A stretch of DNA of 64,000 bases, taken from positions 5,961,503 through 6,025,502 of the forward strand of contig NC_045143.1 in NCBI RefSeq assembly GCF_008831285.2, read 5' to 3'. The notes below the pieces were generated by a model. That model was not told the DNA's origin, ran no database searches, and was given only the letters and a program-made list of their open reading frames with translations. The DNA comes from Nymphaea colorata. Taxonomy: Eukaryota; Streptophyta; Magnoliopsida; Nymphaeales; Nymphaeaceae. Position numbers and translations under genes: made by a program. Positions 40,716-54,195 of this stretch are shown in pieces (the first letter of the stretch is position 1; the number at the start of each line of letters is the position of its first letter).

Positions 40716-43394
40716 CGAAGTTGTTTTTCCTTTCTGCCATATTAAATGCATGCCCATGGAGAGTTATTTGAAATGGCTCAAAGAAGTGAATTGCACATAC
40801 ATGAGATCGTATGAGATTTCTTCTCGAAGGGGTTTTAACTGAACAAAAAAAAAAAGGCTGCGAATAGAATTCTCTGCTAACCTCCTCAGCCTTTCTCATT
40901 ACATGAGGCCATCAAGGATGTCTTCCCCTGACGCCATGTCACATGAGAATGATGTCGCCATGAGCATGATAAAAGGCCATGTCAGAGGAGATTATAAGCA
41001 CAAATCCTGACATTTGCAAGCATGTGTTCTTGCAACACATCTTTTGCTTGGATTCAAGCTTCTGAAGACTTAGTGAATGTCATTCGAGAAATGTGAAAAC
41101 AGGCACTGCTTAGGTGAAGCCTTACCAGTTACATTGATCTCAAACTAAGAGTTTGTAAAATACAATTCTGAAGAAGTGAAACCATGGAAGAATATCGAAA
41201 CCATTATCAATGGAAAATATAGAAACCCAGATTATTCCCTTAAGAAGCACATAATCAAAATTGAAAAGAAAAATTTCGAATCTTGTTTTTTGTTTCCAGT
41301 ACATGATCTCAAATTTAATATGTTAAATTCTGCTACGGTACAATGATTTTCTTTTGAACAAGTCCACATGGGGTGATGATTGTAGAGAATTTTGCTGTAC
41401 AGGTTCAGTTGACGACAGTCATGGTTCATAGATTAGCATCTGTTGCTAAAGGTTGAAAATCTGCCTTGAGCATGCTCCCCAGTCCTGCAGGGTCACGACA
41501 ATCACAAGTTCTTAACAAGGTTTAAATAGGACTTATACTATCCTTATGCAGTTGTAGCACACAGGCAAAATTTGATCTTCAAAGCACTCAAATAAATTGC
41601 ATCCATCCTGGATTTTTCTGGAAGCATTGTCTTAAAATTGTTCGACCCACTTTAATTTCCAAAAGCAACTGAATAACTAAATCCAGGCCTCAGAGTTCAG
41701 GGTCATTCACACTACCCGACAAAAGAAGTGAACCAAGCCATGAGACGGGTGTTAGTACAAAAATTTATCGGGTTTGATGCTCCCGTTTTAGAAAGGTTTG
41801 CTTGACCTACCACTTGTAAGAAGTAAGAACCACCCCAGGAATTATGAAACAGCTTGGGTGTTTGTAAAACCTGTAGGCTCGTTACTCCAAAACTCATTCA
41901 ACATCCAGCACCGCCCCCAACCCAACTATGTTCTGGCTGCTGCTGCAAGAGGGATAATTATCTTAACTGCAAGCACACCTTCCACTATGTCGCCTGAAAA
42001 AACTACATATCAAGCAATTCTAGCAGCATTTTATCTACACGTGCTTCTTTTTAAGAAATAAAAACGCCATAGAGAAAACCACTAGGTCAATTCAAGCGCT
42101 TATGCTCCCTCCTTCAAACAGTATAATGTTTCTGTTGAGCATGTGGCAGAGTTTCATTCTTTAATGATATACTAGGCCATTAGTACCTAAATAAATAACA
42201 CCTCTACAGTATACTCATGAGCTTAACCAGGACTTCATCCATGAACACCTAAGTCTGGCATCAAATATGTTAATGAAGCTAGCAAGAGTCAAGGAGTCTC
42301 ATGTCATAACAGGTATGGAAACTGCAGATATTGCTGATACCAGCAAGGAAGAGAACCAGGCACCGGTATAACAAAATGTAAACATGTCTTGCAGGAATCA
42401 TTTGCCATCAAGTCACTCAGTAAGCAGGCAGTTCTTAGAGGGATAATTGCAATTCTCATGATTGTCAATGGAAATATGTCTCTCAGAGTCATTTGGCAAA
42501 AAACATAATGCTTCAAATTTCCACTAGGTAGACAGAACATTCAAGTCTGTTTTCATCAATGCTATGCTTTAGCTAATGCCTAATTGCTTTATGTTGTTTA
42601 TCTATAATTGCAGTCCACATTGTGTTCCAGTTCAACTGCCATTCCTATACCATTTATGATCCACGCTCAATAGCTTTATGCCCTTAAAATAGTTGGCTGA
42701 AAGACAACAAAGAAAAGTTTCTTCAGCTTGTGCTTCACATAAATCATGAATCTGAAATAGAGAAATAACATCCCCAGGGTTTTTTTTTTATTTGATACTC
42801 GACGTCACAATGTTTGTACAAAATTTACAGACGGGCGCCCATGAATTTCTGAAAAAGCTAAACGTAGGATTTGAGACAAAAGCTACCACTTTCCAGTAAC
42901 TATGCCAGGACCTGATATTTTCCGTAGTAATGGAACATTTGCACTTCAACGATCTGCAGCTTGTCGGTTGTTGGTTTCAATTAGCTATAAAACAGAGATT
43001 CTCCTCCCTGATTCCTAATGTGCGCACAACATACAGCCCAAAGCACCCCAGAAGATAAGTAATCATAAAATATGCAGAAAGTCATGCACCAATGCAGTAC
43101 ATTTTATGACCATCAACACTTTCGATTTTCGAGGTTATGCTAATCCTATACAGCAAGAACCAACTTAGCAACTTGGACATAGTTAGGATATCAAGCATAT
43201 GAGAATAACTTCAGCTCAAGTTTGATCTCATTACGGAGGAAAGAATATGAAAAGATCAGAGACGGAAAAGCAAATAAATGAGAGTTTATTCTGATGTTGG
43301 CCGCGCACCATAGTGATCTACTGTGGCACGTGTAATCTCTGAGGTTAGTCATTTACCTAACCTCAGCAGGTTCAGAGGCATTTCCCACGTATAC
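40716..43394. other. Gene-free spacer
   Basis: I see no gene, splice-consistent exon chain or transposon ends in this AT-rich stretch. Open frames here are short and without family resemblance. Confidence 0.5.
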
Positions 43395-43432
43395 GAGAGA
43401 GAGAGAGAAAGGGAGAGAGAGAGAGAGAGAGA
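43395..43432. repeat. (GA)n microsatellite
   Basis: An interrupted GA tract (one AAAGG interruption), about 390 bp downstream of the small minus-strand gene's stop codon. Confidence 0.9.
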
Positions 43433-43438
43433 GTACAG

Positions 43439-43700
43439 ACATCAAGTTCTTGACAACCAAATCAGCCAGATTTATATACATGATATGTATGACTCATTTT
43501 GTCGGGCTACAACTGCTTACAAATTGATGTAGGGGCATCGAGTTCTTGACAACCAAATTGTTGCGACACCACAACTAGGTACAAAACAATGGACGGGAGA
43601 CACGGGACATCGAGCTTTTCACAACCAAAATCGGTGAGATTTCTGTATTGGAGATGTACGATTCTTCTTGTCAAACTACAATAGGATACAAAAGGATGAA
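43439..43700. repeat. Imperfect tandem repeat, about three units of 70-100 bp
   Basis: 'acatc(a/g)ag(t/c)ttct(t)gacaacca' recurs near 43439, 43535 and 43606. Units 1 and 3 continue alike: 'gagatttct/agatttata', 'gatgtacgattc/gatatgtatgactc', 'cttgtc(a/g)(a/g)(a/g)ctacaa' and a final 'tacaaa'. Unit 2 is shorter. The block lies downstream of the minus-strand gene at 43818-44108 and may be in its 3' UTR. Confidence 0.6.
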
Positions 43701-43817
43701 CCTGAACAAGTTTGCCACTTCCCATTTTCTATCTGAACTATAAGTCAACAAGAAGCGGGAGACAGCAACAGAGAGGATGAACGAAGATCTCCGAAGAAGG
43801 GCAACCAACACGAAGGG

Positions 43818-44108
43818 CTAATCCGAACTTGAATCAGAATCTCGATCATCGTCGTCATCGTCGTCTGAGCTAATGTAGAAGTCCGGATGGGGGTAGCAGA
43901 AAAACGACCACAAGCACGCAGCCACCCTGCTCAACTGATGCAGCGGCAGGCAGCAGATGATCGTCAGGAGCTCTTCCGTGGAGAGGTTCTGAGGGTTCCA
44001 CGCCATGAACCGGAAGAAATCTGTCGACCACCTCGCGACATTCACGACGAGGAGCGAATTGAAAACCATCCCGTCGGTACTATTACCTATCGCGAACAGA
44101 TCATCCAA
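43818..44108 (-). CDS. Small protein with hydrophobic core and acidic C-terminus
   Basis: A single-exon frame of 96 residues from an ATG at 44108 (MDDLFAIGNSTDGM). The centre is hydrophobic (ELLTIICCLPLHQLSRVAACLWSFFCY split over about 46-72), possibly one membrane-associated helix, and the C-terminus is an Asp/Ser run (SSDDDDDDDRDSDSSSD). Composition is coding-like: GC is higher than the flanks and the acidic tail ends cleanly at the stop. About 500 bases upstream are of moderate GC with CT-rich patches, like a plant 5' leader. I do not recognise a named family and propose no function. Confidence 0.6.
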   Translation of the reverse strand: MDDLFAIGNSTDGMVFNSLLVVNVARWSTDFFRFMAWNPQNLSTEELLTIICCLPLHQLSRVAACLWSFFCYPHPDFYISSDDDDDDDRDSDSSSD

Positions 44109-47100
44109 TAAACGAGTGACTCGTCTCCAAAAACATCAAACTCTTCAATTCCTAAACGGATTTCGAGTCAACGGCGAAGGTGCACAAGAAAAGAAAGAAG
44201 AACCTTATGATTTCTATTGGGAGGCAGATCTTGGGGTTTTATGGCGGATTTCCATCACCATCTTCTCCATACCAAACTAGGGCAATTCCAGCACTTAGAT
44301 TGCGCCAAAAAGTGGACCATTTCGACCGATTTTTCCACCGATTGCCGGTGAATAGAAGTAAGATGGAAAGGTAACCATCTGCTCGGGTTCCGAATGGAGA
44401 AAGTTCAAGATAAGGTGAAAGCAAGAAATCATGAACCCAAGAATTCAAGATCAATAGAGAACGAAGGAGGTAGGAAGAACACACGAAGAAAGAAATCCGA
44501 CTCAAATCAGGCGATCCATAGTGGCTAATGACGATATTGACCTCAGACAATTTTGGAAATCTGGATCCTTCGGCAGAGGCGGACGCGGCGAAAGCCTACG
44601 GATGAAGCTTCAGATCAGGACCGAATCGTACCTCGGATCCGAACCATAGAACTTCATTTTTCCACTTGCAGAGTTTGCTGATTGGATATGGATTCATTAA
44701 ATTGATTTTCTAGAATCATATTATTATTTGGATTATAATATATATTATTGGGTTTATAACGTTTCATTATACAGATTTGCATGTAAAAATTTTTTGTTTG
44801 TGCCTTTTGAGAACCAACGTTGATGGAAGAGTTTTGGAGTCTTTGACATGTGTGCATTAAGTAAATATGAGTGTTGAAAAAATTTTAAGACGATTAAGAA
44901 TAGTAAATAAAAAAAAAAACTAGGGATGAAAATGGTTGAGATTCAAGTCCGATCCAGCCTTTATAGTATTCAAATTAATCAAATTCCTTGAGTTTTCAGA
45001 ACCAAATTCACATCATAAGCCCCAACATCTATATACAACTGAGAAGGATTATTCTTGGATCCAAGGTGCATAACTGATATTCCCTTTTCACCAGATTTAG
45101 GTAAACCTATTCAAAATCACATTGGTAATAAGTTATTTCTCATTTATTTGCATGCTTAACAAAAATTACTTCTCAAAATTTCAAACTACTTCACATATAA
45201 CAGCTTGAAACCTGCAAAATTATTTCATGTACAAGCCATACCATAAGGGCTTGTTCGAGAAGAGCAACAAGCTGATATCGTCTTATGAATCTGTTCCAAA
45301 CACTGGGTAGATTCATAAAATACTATGTTATAATGTTCAATGAATTAGTCTCAATCTTTTGGGCATAGGACAGTAACAACTTATTATTGCTGCCAAACAA
45401 GCCCTAAAGATGGTAATCAGTCATAACATTCATATTTGCTAGCGCATACACCGCAGGATTCTATAATTGGGTAGCAATTGTACTTGTAAAATTTTCTTCT
45501 ATCATTATCAACACTATCCTCCAGTTCATATTTTCGGTTCTCTTGAATGGTTGCAGAAATCAACATTAACGAGCTCATCATACCATATCTTGGCTGTTTT
45601 AGAAAATCTCATTTTTTTAAAAAAGAAAAAGAAAAGAAAAGAGAGAAACATACGAACATGAATAATCAGATCTAGATTCAGTATGCAGGTGCAGAACTGA
45701 ATTTGTGCCTAAAATCAAACAAGGATGCAACCTGATTACATGTAACAGTTAGCTCTTATGTCTATTGAATCTACATTTGGTTTTAAACATTCAAGTACAG
45801 GAAGAACTTAGACAACAGAATAACGGAGTTGAAATAGAATTTGGTGTTCAGGTCATTAACCGGAGACTCTTCGCATTCTCTTTCTACCGCTTAAGTAATA
45901 AAATGCATCTTGAATTTTGAAACTCAACCATGTTCGCCTGAAAAGCTGAAACACAACGTTCTTCAGACTCATGCATTCTCAGTTCAACCCCTTGTGAAGA
46001 ATGCCAACATAAAGATCCAGACCAAATATTAACTGAACTTTATCTGTTTACAGACGTTGTCCTTTATTAAACAAACAAGGTGGTCAAAGCCCCATCAAAG
46101 TTTTCTTATTAATATGGGAGCATATCTGGTATTGTAGAAAGCGGTGTCCCATAGAGCGTCGCGTACCATGGAACATTCCGAATTTCCGAGCGTCGGACCA
46201 AGGAACAGGGGAGCCCTCGATGCAAACAAAGGGCACCGGCCTTGCTATCCTGGCCTACTCGTACCGTTCTGCATGTACCAGGAACGAGAATGAACATGTT
46301 CTTGGGTCACAAGCCTTGCTCTTGTAGTTTCTCATATGCCTTTTAACATTATATGCTTAGTCAAATAAGATATCGCAGTGAAACTTGACAGTTAAAATCA
46401 GAAGAGAGCTACGGGCATCCTTTTGCAGTCACCAGAAGCTCCATGTGCCAGTTCCCCTCCCCTATTGTCCTAGCGCTAAAGGACGTTTTTCTTTTTCTTT
46501 TTTTTTTCTTTTTTTCTTTTTGATGTGGCATTCGAAACTGTAATTGTATGAAGCCCCTTCAACTTTGTGATTGCTGGTGACAGACCCCAGTTAAAGTAAA
46601 AGAGGAAAGAATTGGGTCATGTCACCTACAGCATATATAGTTGCACTCCAGGTGAAGTGGCTTAGGTATTATTGCGAATGCCAGATAGAGAGCATACAAA
46701 GACATACAAAAATGAATTTCTGTATGTAGAAAGATTACATGCTTTACTTGGTCCAGTTGGTAATGCTATTATTTTCATACCTAAAGAAAAGCAGCATAGA
46801 CATCAGGAAGTGCCGAGCCACAATTGTTGTGGAATTCCGGCAGGAGATAAGCAAATGCCAGAATCAGGACATATAAATCAACAGCTTGCCGCAAGAATAA
46901 CTTAATTTGATGAAGACCTCATGAGCAACTATCCTGCATCACAAATTGCCAAGGTTCAACAAGACCGTGATACAAGTGAAAACAGCAAATTTGATTCAGA
47001 CATAGAGGAATTTAGGTAGATATTCTCCATCACCAAAAGAGCTCTTTCGATGAGTGGCATTCAATTAAAATGGTTTGACTGCAGATGGAACCTATCGGCC

Positions 47101-47335
47101 ATCGAGAGACCCCTATGACGGCTAAAATTCTGCATGACAGAACACTGCTTTTTCTGGGATGGTACTTCTCTGGGGAATGCATGTGAAACTAGTTCCAACA
47201 AAAAGGATCTAGAGAACTTCACGTAACTAGGGACAAGTTTGCTTCATCATACAGAGACCAAGTCAGCAATAACTGCTTGCCATTGCACCATACCAAAGTT
47301 TAACCATTGAAAAACCGGATACCTTAAAATGTGTA
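44109..47335. other. Spacer upstream of the small gene, downstream of FAX
   Basis: 44109-44650 is probably the promoter and leader of the minus-strand small gene. From 44650 on the sequence is AT-rich. A GC-richer patch at 46126-46290 stands out, but its open frame matches nothing I know. No gene is called. Confidence 0.5.
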
Positions 47336-50300
47336 TTAAGACGACATGCTGGTTGCCACCTTCAACTTCTTTGGAGGCGGGTTTCCACCAGACAGCAAGA
47401 CATACAAGTAAAAGCACAGCATTCCAGCACTGCATTTCAAAGTAAACTTTGGATGTTCCATGACAAAGAATTGGAAAATGGAAAAATAAAAAAAGTTCCT
47501 GTGAATTACCTTGTGATAATATAGAGTCCTGTTGGGAAAAGGTTCTTTGTCTGCAACACCATATTCACTTAATAACAAACACAAACTTCAACAAACCAAA
47601 AATTGAAGGTAAACTTACCAAAGCATATATCTGAAATTGCTTTACCAAAAGAGCCACCGCCAAAACTGCACCATTCAAGTATGAAGACCATGTCAATATA
47701 TGCTTCTGAATTTGAATCCCGAACCACAAATTATTTCACAGTAGTGACTTTTTTTTCAGTACAGCATACTGTCTAAAGGTTCAGGCACCAACCACAGCTG
47801 AACAAGAATGCGAGTGAGACTATTCACAAAAAACATAGATTAATTGCTTCCTTACGAGACTGATTAGTATGTCATTTTGAAACCGACATGTGCATCACTG
47901 GTGAAAAGTAAGATTATAACCCAACTGAGATAAGCTTCTCAAGAAACAAAATTGTTGATAGAGTAAATTACTAAATTATGATAACCTCCAAAAATTTGTC
48001 CCATAAACACCATCATAAGATGATCTGGTGCAAAGAACACATGCTAGGAGGAAAAAGATCATGTGTTTGTGGTGTCCAAAAACTCCAAACACATGAACAT
48101 GGGTTAATGCATGTCCCCATCTGTTGGAAAAGGTGAGGGAACAGAAAGAAAAAGAGCATGTGGTGTCCAAAGATGTTAACATGCTCCTGATTAATGCATG
48201 TCCCCATCTGCTGAAACAATGAGGGTATAACAATCATTCAAGTTTGGAATATTTAGAACCGTGTATAGAGCCATGTGAGGGAACAACAAATCTCCACTCC
48301 CATTGCTCACATGAAAAATGGTTGAACGATGTGAACACAATGGATTAACACAGTAAGTTTGGCACAAAGACACCAATCTAGAAAAGTTAAAACAGGGTGA
48401 TATGGACCTGCAGGCACACACACATACAAACACATTCACATGTCCACAGAATATTATAACAAACAGAATATTATAATAATTGTAGCTGAACCTAAAGCAG
48501 TAACACAGGAATCCCATTCCAAGTGCAAACTCTCATAAATTATCATAATTAAACACCATTTGATGAATGCAAGCTAAAACAATAACCACAAACATTGATA
48601 AACTTTAACGAAAATAGATGCAGGAGAATATACAATAAACAGTCCGCAAAAGGAAATAGATAACATCGATGGCATAAAGCTAACTGTTACCATGAAATGC
48701 CTACTGTCTAGGTCCATGTAAGCCTCATATAATGTTGATATAGAATCATATACTCGCTGTTTCTGAATAACACCAATTCCCAGCTGCTACATTTCTTTTC
48801 TAGTTTTCAGTGAAGCATGATTTTATAGGTAATGATAAAGAGCTCAGACAGTCTAATAGTTCTTTTATATTTAAATTCCAGTATACTAATGCCAGTGGCC
48901 CATTTCTTGCAAGATATAGCATCAGTACACGGATCAAGTTAAGATCCAACAGTAAGCAGTTTACATAGTGATAAGGATGCAAAAAGATCTTTATAATATT
49001 TATCGGAACATAAGATACCTGATTGGCCTAGGATAAATGGCAGACATGATTTCCCTTGCCTCCATACTTTCAAACTGTAAGAGCTCAATCCTAATAGAGC
49101 ACCACCAAAGAACAAACCATTCAGAAGAGTTGCATGATTCCCAGAAAGAAGAAACCCAACTACTCCAGCACCTAATACGACGCCCCCTGCAGCCAAAGAG
49201 ACTGGATTCAGAATTTATGCTCATAAGTCATGACAAATAAGGTCCTTCTAGGTTGGAGAACAAGATAAGAAAGAAGATTTTTTGGAAAGATCACCAAACT
49301 CATTTTGAAAAGATCAATATTCTTCTATATGTATGCATGCTTTTGTACATAAGAACCAGGAAAGAGATAGGCCAAGCAAAGCAAAGGCAACAATGCAAAA
49401 AAGCAGTACTGCAGTCTACATAGCCTTCAATGAAAAGAGTGGCAATTCGAGGAGCACATTAGCAGGAAGAATGCATCACCTAGGTTTAAAATGCTCATCA
49501 ATTTAGTTAGTCTGTTCAGATTTTCTCCCAGTAACCTTTTGCTTGATTCATAAAAATATTGTACTTTTTAATTGATCTTGGCAATTTCATTGTCATGTTC
49601 TTTTCTTCGATTGATTTTCCTCTTGGAGATTGACTTAGGCAGACTAGTCTGTCTAGGGGTTCTTACTAAGTTTTGATGAGCTTCTATCCTAGAGTGTGTG
49701 TGTCTCTGCTCAAATACTTTCATCTAAATAATTTAAAGTGGAAGAGCAGAATAAACAAAGTATTACAGCCATCAAGACAAACTCTGCATATCCACTACAT
49801 GCATATAGCTATGCAAACATTACAACACTCAATCACAGTATTATGTAAGTTTCTTTACCTTACTGAAATAAGGACAGAATATGAACACTCATCACACGAA
49901 GGGTAAACAGGAAACAGAAAGAAAATGTGAGGAAACAAAGAAGAGAGGCCCCTTGACTCTTTAATTTAATTTTGAAGTGTCAGTAAACATTTCAAAAGCA
50001 ATAGGCAAACAGAAGAGCTAGTAATTCAAGTCTTTGGTGTGGCAGCATTCTGCTGAAGCTATAACATTGTTTTTTTAGTTAGCATCTAAGCATTTGTTAA
50101 ATGAATATGAAAATTGAGCAACATACCAAACGGAATTCCGAAGCAGAAATCATGAATTTTTGCTGATCTCTTTTTCCCTTGAGAAAGATCGTCTGCTGGA
50201 AGAGTATCATTCTTTTTGTCAGACTCTTCTATAATTTTTGGCTCCTCCATATGGCTGCTTTGGTTATCTATTGAATCCTACAAAAAAAGAAAAAGTTTTT

Positions 50301-51673
50301 GTCTTGCTGATATATTCCTCCAATACATATCTTAGTTGACAACTAGACCAGAAATGCTTAAAAGTTTCATCGTAAACTATATTCAAACATAATGCTACAC
50401 ACCCTCCGAGTGGTACTCCAAACAACAGTATTGTCAACTACAAAATCGACATTATGTTAGTATCAACTTCAATTTGGTATATATGTTAGAAGGATATGAC
50501 CATGTTCTTCAATAATGACATTAACATAATATATTCATCTGAAATATTTTTCCATTATTTTCAGCATCATTTAACAGCTTATTAGCACCCAACAAGACAC
50601 CATTATGACTCTGCTATCCTCTTTTCACTTATATTTTGCATTGACATCAGTTGAATATAGAAGTCGCACTCCTCATTAGGCACCAAATACATGTATGAAG
50701 GTTTGTATGCCCAAGACACTGAGCAGATACCTAAGAAATTCTTCATGCAGACAAGTACAACACCATCAAAATAATACTGATCTAAGTACCTGGTTAACAG
50801 CATTTGTTCTTCTGTGACACTCCTTAGTAAGAAAACTGGGATGAGCAAAAGATCGCTGACTTTGCTGCCTGATGCTGATCGCTGAAAAGACAAAAGAGCG
50901 GTCCATTCTACCTGGACAAAGAGAGAGTCTCTTCTTGCTGGCCAACAACCCTAAGAAAGCAGCAATGGTCATAAACTAAGAGTCACACGAAATGGGAATA
51001 GTAATAACGGAGATGAGGATAGTTTCCCATATTGCCATAAGATCTTCCATTTCAACATCAAGGGAGAAAAAACAGTTAATCAGCACAACTCAGTAAATAA
51101 TAGCAGAAAAAAACTTTCCAGTATTACAGATAGGACAATAAGAACAAAAAAATCGCCAAATGCTCAAGTCGTACATGCAGATCACTCCTCCAATTAGATA
51201 TGAAACAGAACAAAATGTGCGATACAAGCACCAATAAGCAAAAGATGAGGAGAGGTAGCGAAACACAATGACGACACTCTTATTCGAACATCAAATAATA
51301 TAAGAAAAGAAAATGAAAGGGAACAACCAGATTGAAGTAAACAAAAATTGGGCATAACAAGAAACAAATCAGACCACTTCAAAGCCAAAAAAAAAGAACA
51401 AAAGAAAAAAAAAAAACACTACGATCCACTAGTTAGCTGCAAACAGAAGAAATCCTCGACCACCAAATATTCATGCAAGAACCCCAATTGCACATCATTG
51501 CCAAAAGCAGCCGCAATTAAGCCATAACACGATTAGAGTACCACCACGCAGGAAATTTAATCTGCTACAAAAGTACGAACTTTACCGGAATAGTTACAGT
51601 TACTAAAGCTGTAAATGGTGCTTCTTTCCCTGCTGAACTGAGCCTTGGCCGTGACACTCCCAACGGACGCCAT
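47336..51673 (-). CDS. FAX/TMEM14-family protein (plastid fatty-acid export type)
   Basis: Seven exons (minus strand): 51673-51586, 50950-50790, 50277-50127, 49201-49019, 47665-47619, 47550-47510, 47429-47336. All junctions are GT-AG and phase is kept: 765 nt, 254 residues. Residues 1-125 are Ser/Arg-rich, then acidic (EEPKIIEESDKKND), consistent with a chloroplast transit peptide and stromal linker. From about 125 (KIHDFCFGIPF) the TMEM14 domain shows four hydrophobic helices: AAGGVVLGAGVVGFLL; LLNGLFFGGALLGLSS; VLAVALLVKQFQIYAL with TKNLFPTGLYII; and AGMLCFYLYVLLSG, ending NPPPKKLK. FAX proteins in the plastid envelope help move free fatty acids out of plastids. FAX2 or FAX4 may be the nearest relative, but I cannot choose. 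The frame is intact. Confidence 0.88.
48055..48235. repeat. Two-copy direct repeat of about 85 bp in a FAX intron
   Basis: 'aaaaga(t/g)catgtg', 'tggtgtccaaa', then 'aatgcatgtccccatctg(t/c)tg' and 'gaggg' occur in the same order at about 48052-48135 and 48150-48232, inside the 1.35-kb fourth intron. Confidence 0.75.
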
Positions 51674-52724
51674 TACCGCCTTCAGAAACAGACAAGAAAA
51701 TATGCAAAAACAGGGAAAGAAATACACTTAACAGAAGAACGGGAGAAAGAAAACCACCATTCACAGCTACGAAAATAAAATAAAAATAAAAATAAAAGTT
51801 ATTTCACCACAAATCAGAGGAGGAACTACAGTTGGATTGCTCTCCTTCCCTGTGCTACTAGGTGAGAACGAGGATCAGTCAACCGTCTCGGGTCGGCTCG
51901 TTTGTAAATTGTATACACGTTGCCTCTGGAGTCTTCGGCGACGGTAGGTAGGGTTGTTAACGCGTCAAATTCGGGTCGGGTTATAAGTACACCCCGAATT
52001 ACCACATTCAGGATTGATTAGACATTACTTATTCATACCAAGAGTTGATTCGAAATGGAAAACAATTCAAAATCAAATTCCAATTATTATGTCTCGGTAA
52101 AATTGGTTATTCATTGTATTTTTTAAGAACTTTTCAATATCAATTTGCCTGATCGAATTATTATCAGAGCATTGAACCTGATGACTTCTTAGGATCCAGA
52201 CCCAATCTATGGATCTGATCTGGAAGGATGTCAAAGTGTCGGATACGGATCGAACATAACCATTATTTTATCCGATCGGTTCAATCTCAAGTATAGAATG
52301 TAGAACTGCCAATGCCATGTGCGGGAATCAGATATCTAGCAAGTGAACAAAATTGGATTTGGAGCGGATATAGTTAGATATGGATCAATTTGACTGGAAC
52401 TAGGGTCAAACTTGATTATACAAAATCATATCCAAAATTTTAGATGCTACAGCAACCCAATTCACATTTAGTTACCAATTTATGATCCCAATCTGTATCT
52501 ATTCACAATCTTATTTTTCTCATTTTCAATAGCATATATGTGAAAAGCACAGTAATATGAAAATATCTTACTTTATGTAACCTCAATCACAGGCAGAACT
52601 AAAGATCCAGATTTAGATTAAGCCACCAACTTTAGTTTTCACCATTTAACTTGCAATTCCATTAACCAAAGAGATGAAACAAAAGAGAACAAATCAGTGG
52701 CAGAAACTTTTTCCGTCCGATCGA
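51674..52724. other. FAX promoter side and spacer
   Basis: The first 300 bases should hold the FAX leader and promoter. 52010-52450 is AT-rich with 'gatatggatc' and 'ggatttggagcgg' words like the dispersed repeat seen elsewhere in the window. No gene seen. Confidence 0.45.
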
Positions 52725-53069
52725 CTAACTGCAGGTCGGGCTCACTCCTTCGCCGGCGAAAAAGATGTGATCTTTCCAGGTGTGATTGTAAGCTTTGTAG
52801 ACCAGATCGTGGCAACCACCGTTGTCGATTAAGGTATCGCCGGTACGGTGCCGCTTGAAGGCGCCGTCAAAGTTCATATATCTCAGATCTCCGGCGAAGC
52901 ATGACTTTCCGAAGTTCGGTTGATGGGCGGAACGCCGCTGCCCATCTGAGTTGTCGTATGAGCTCCGCTGGGGACTGTCTCTAACGGCTCCACCGTATAA
53001 GGTGCTGCTGGCATAGTAGGTCAACAACTAGAAGGGAGTAGCAGGCCAGTATCCAACCTATTCATCGTT
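52725..53069 (-). pseudogene. Neprosin-family pseudogene, last exon
   Basis: The reading NDE-stop-VGYWPATPF-stop-LLTYYASSTLYGGAV, continuing to FAGDLRYMNFDGAFKR, CHDLVYKA and KDHIFFAGEGVSP, aligns along the whole last exon of the intact gene ([50 protein letters not shown]). Two in-frame TAG codons, at 53058-53060 (where Gln is expected) and 53028-53030, break it. Sequence after the second stop stays open to the normal C-terminus, so decay looks recent. It belongs with the exon remnants at 55289-55612. Confidence 0.85.
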
Positions 53070-53995
53070 GAATGAATCCCCACAATCCGAGTCCGAGCTG
53101 TTGGAATAAGTTTGCGTTCGGCAGCGGATCATGAAATCTTAGCGATCTTTTCTATCTAATGAATGGGGCCTGTTTGATACATTGAAAATATGAAGTTGAA
53201 AAGCAGTTTCTAGAAATATCTTTCCAAGAAAAATAGAACGGGAAAGTTGGTGCCTGTTCCACTAACGTTGAGTGTTTGAAGGAGTTGAAAAATGTTTCGA
53301 GTAAAGTTATTTCTTAATTTGATGGAATGGGAAGAAAATGAAAACATGAAAACAAACAAGACCTCAAAAAAATATGGTGAAGGTTACAATTTCAGATCCA
53401 ACAACTTCATGACAAACTAAATGCGTTAAAGCTGAAATGTTACAGTAATGGGAAATTAGGTGAAAAGGGGATAACAATTGGATGTGAAAGATGGGAAAAA
53501 AAGAAATGAGAAAACAGAGAGAAAAGAAGCACAGAGATTCTGAAGTTGGAACTAGTTATGACAGATCTATACAAGATGACAAAGAAAATCGACGTCGCAA
53601 CTGACACAGCCCATACTTTTAACATAGAAACACCATATACGCGTCTTAATGATTTTACAGGAGGAAAAAGTGGAAAATTCAGTTCCCTTACACCTTAAGC
53701 ATGCCTTCCTGTCATAATCCATATTTAATTCCAACAAAAACCATTCACGTCTGGAAGCCCTTATAGTTTCTAAGTTACACGATTCTACTAGAATCAACTA
53801 GTCATCGAAGCACTCGGATGTTGGTTCTGGTGGCAAGTTGCATGGGGGCGTAGTTTCTGAAATAAAGATCAATACAGAATTCTCACAAGAGCCAACACCA
53901 ATTTGCAGCAGCCAACTTCGGCACTGAATGCAACTGCCAACTAGCACTTTTCTGCAGAAAATAACCGTGACACATCTAGACCAAGGCTGAGCAGC

Positions 53996-54195
53996 TTAGC
54001 TTCCTCCTGCTGCAGGAATTGGCATAGGCTTCGCATCTTCAGCTTTCTCGTGTTCTAGCCAAAGAATCTATCATAAACCTACATTTGTCGAATGAGGGAT
54101 GAGAGGTAGATCACAAGCATCATATCATTTGTCTTCACAGAGAATGCCTTGATCAACTCATTAACATTCAAATTCGCAAGCAGGTTGAACACATC
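53996..54195 (-). pseudogene. RPN8: Fragment of 26S proteasome subunit RPN8 (last exon)
   Basis: After an AG acceptor (ccccag) at 54196 the frame reads [19 protein letters not shown] and [17 protein letters not shown], the near-invariant C-terminal region of RPN8 (PSMD7), the non-catalytic MPN subunit of the proteasome lid. It then hits a TAG. In another frame the true RPN8 end follows: LEHEKAEDAKPMPIPAAGGS and a TAA at 53996. The gap between the two blocks is about 16 bases shorter than in a normal RPN8, which causes the frameshift. No other RPN8 exon is visible in the window. The intact splice acceptor argues for a genomic fragment rather than a processed copy. Confidence 0.8.
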
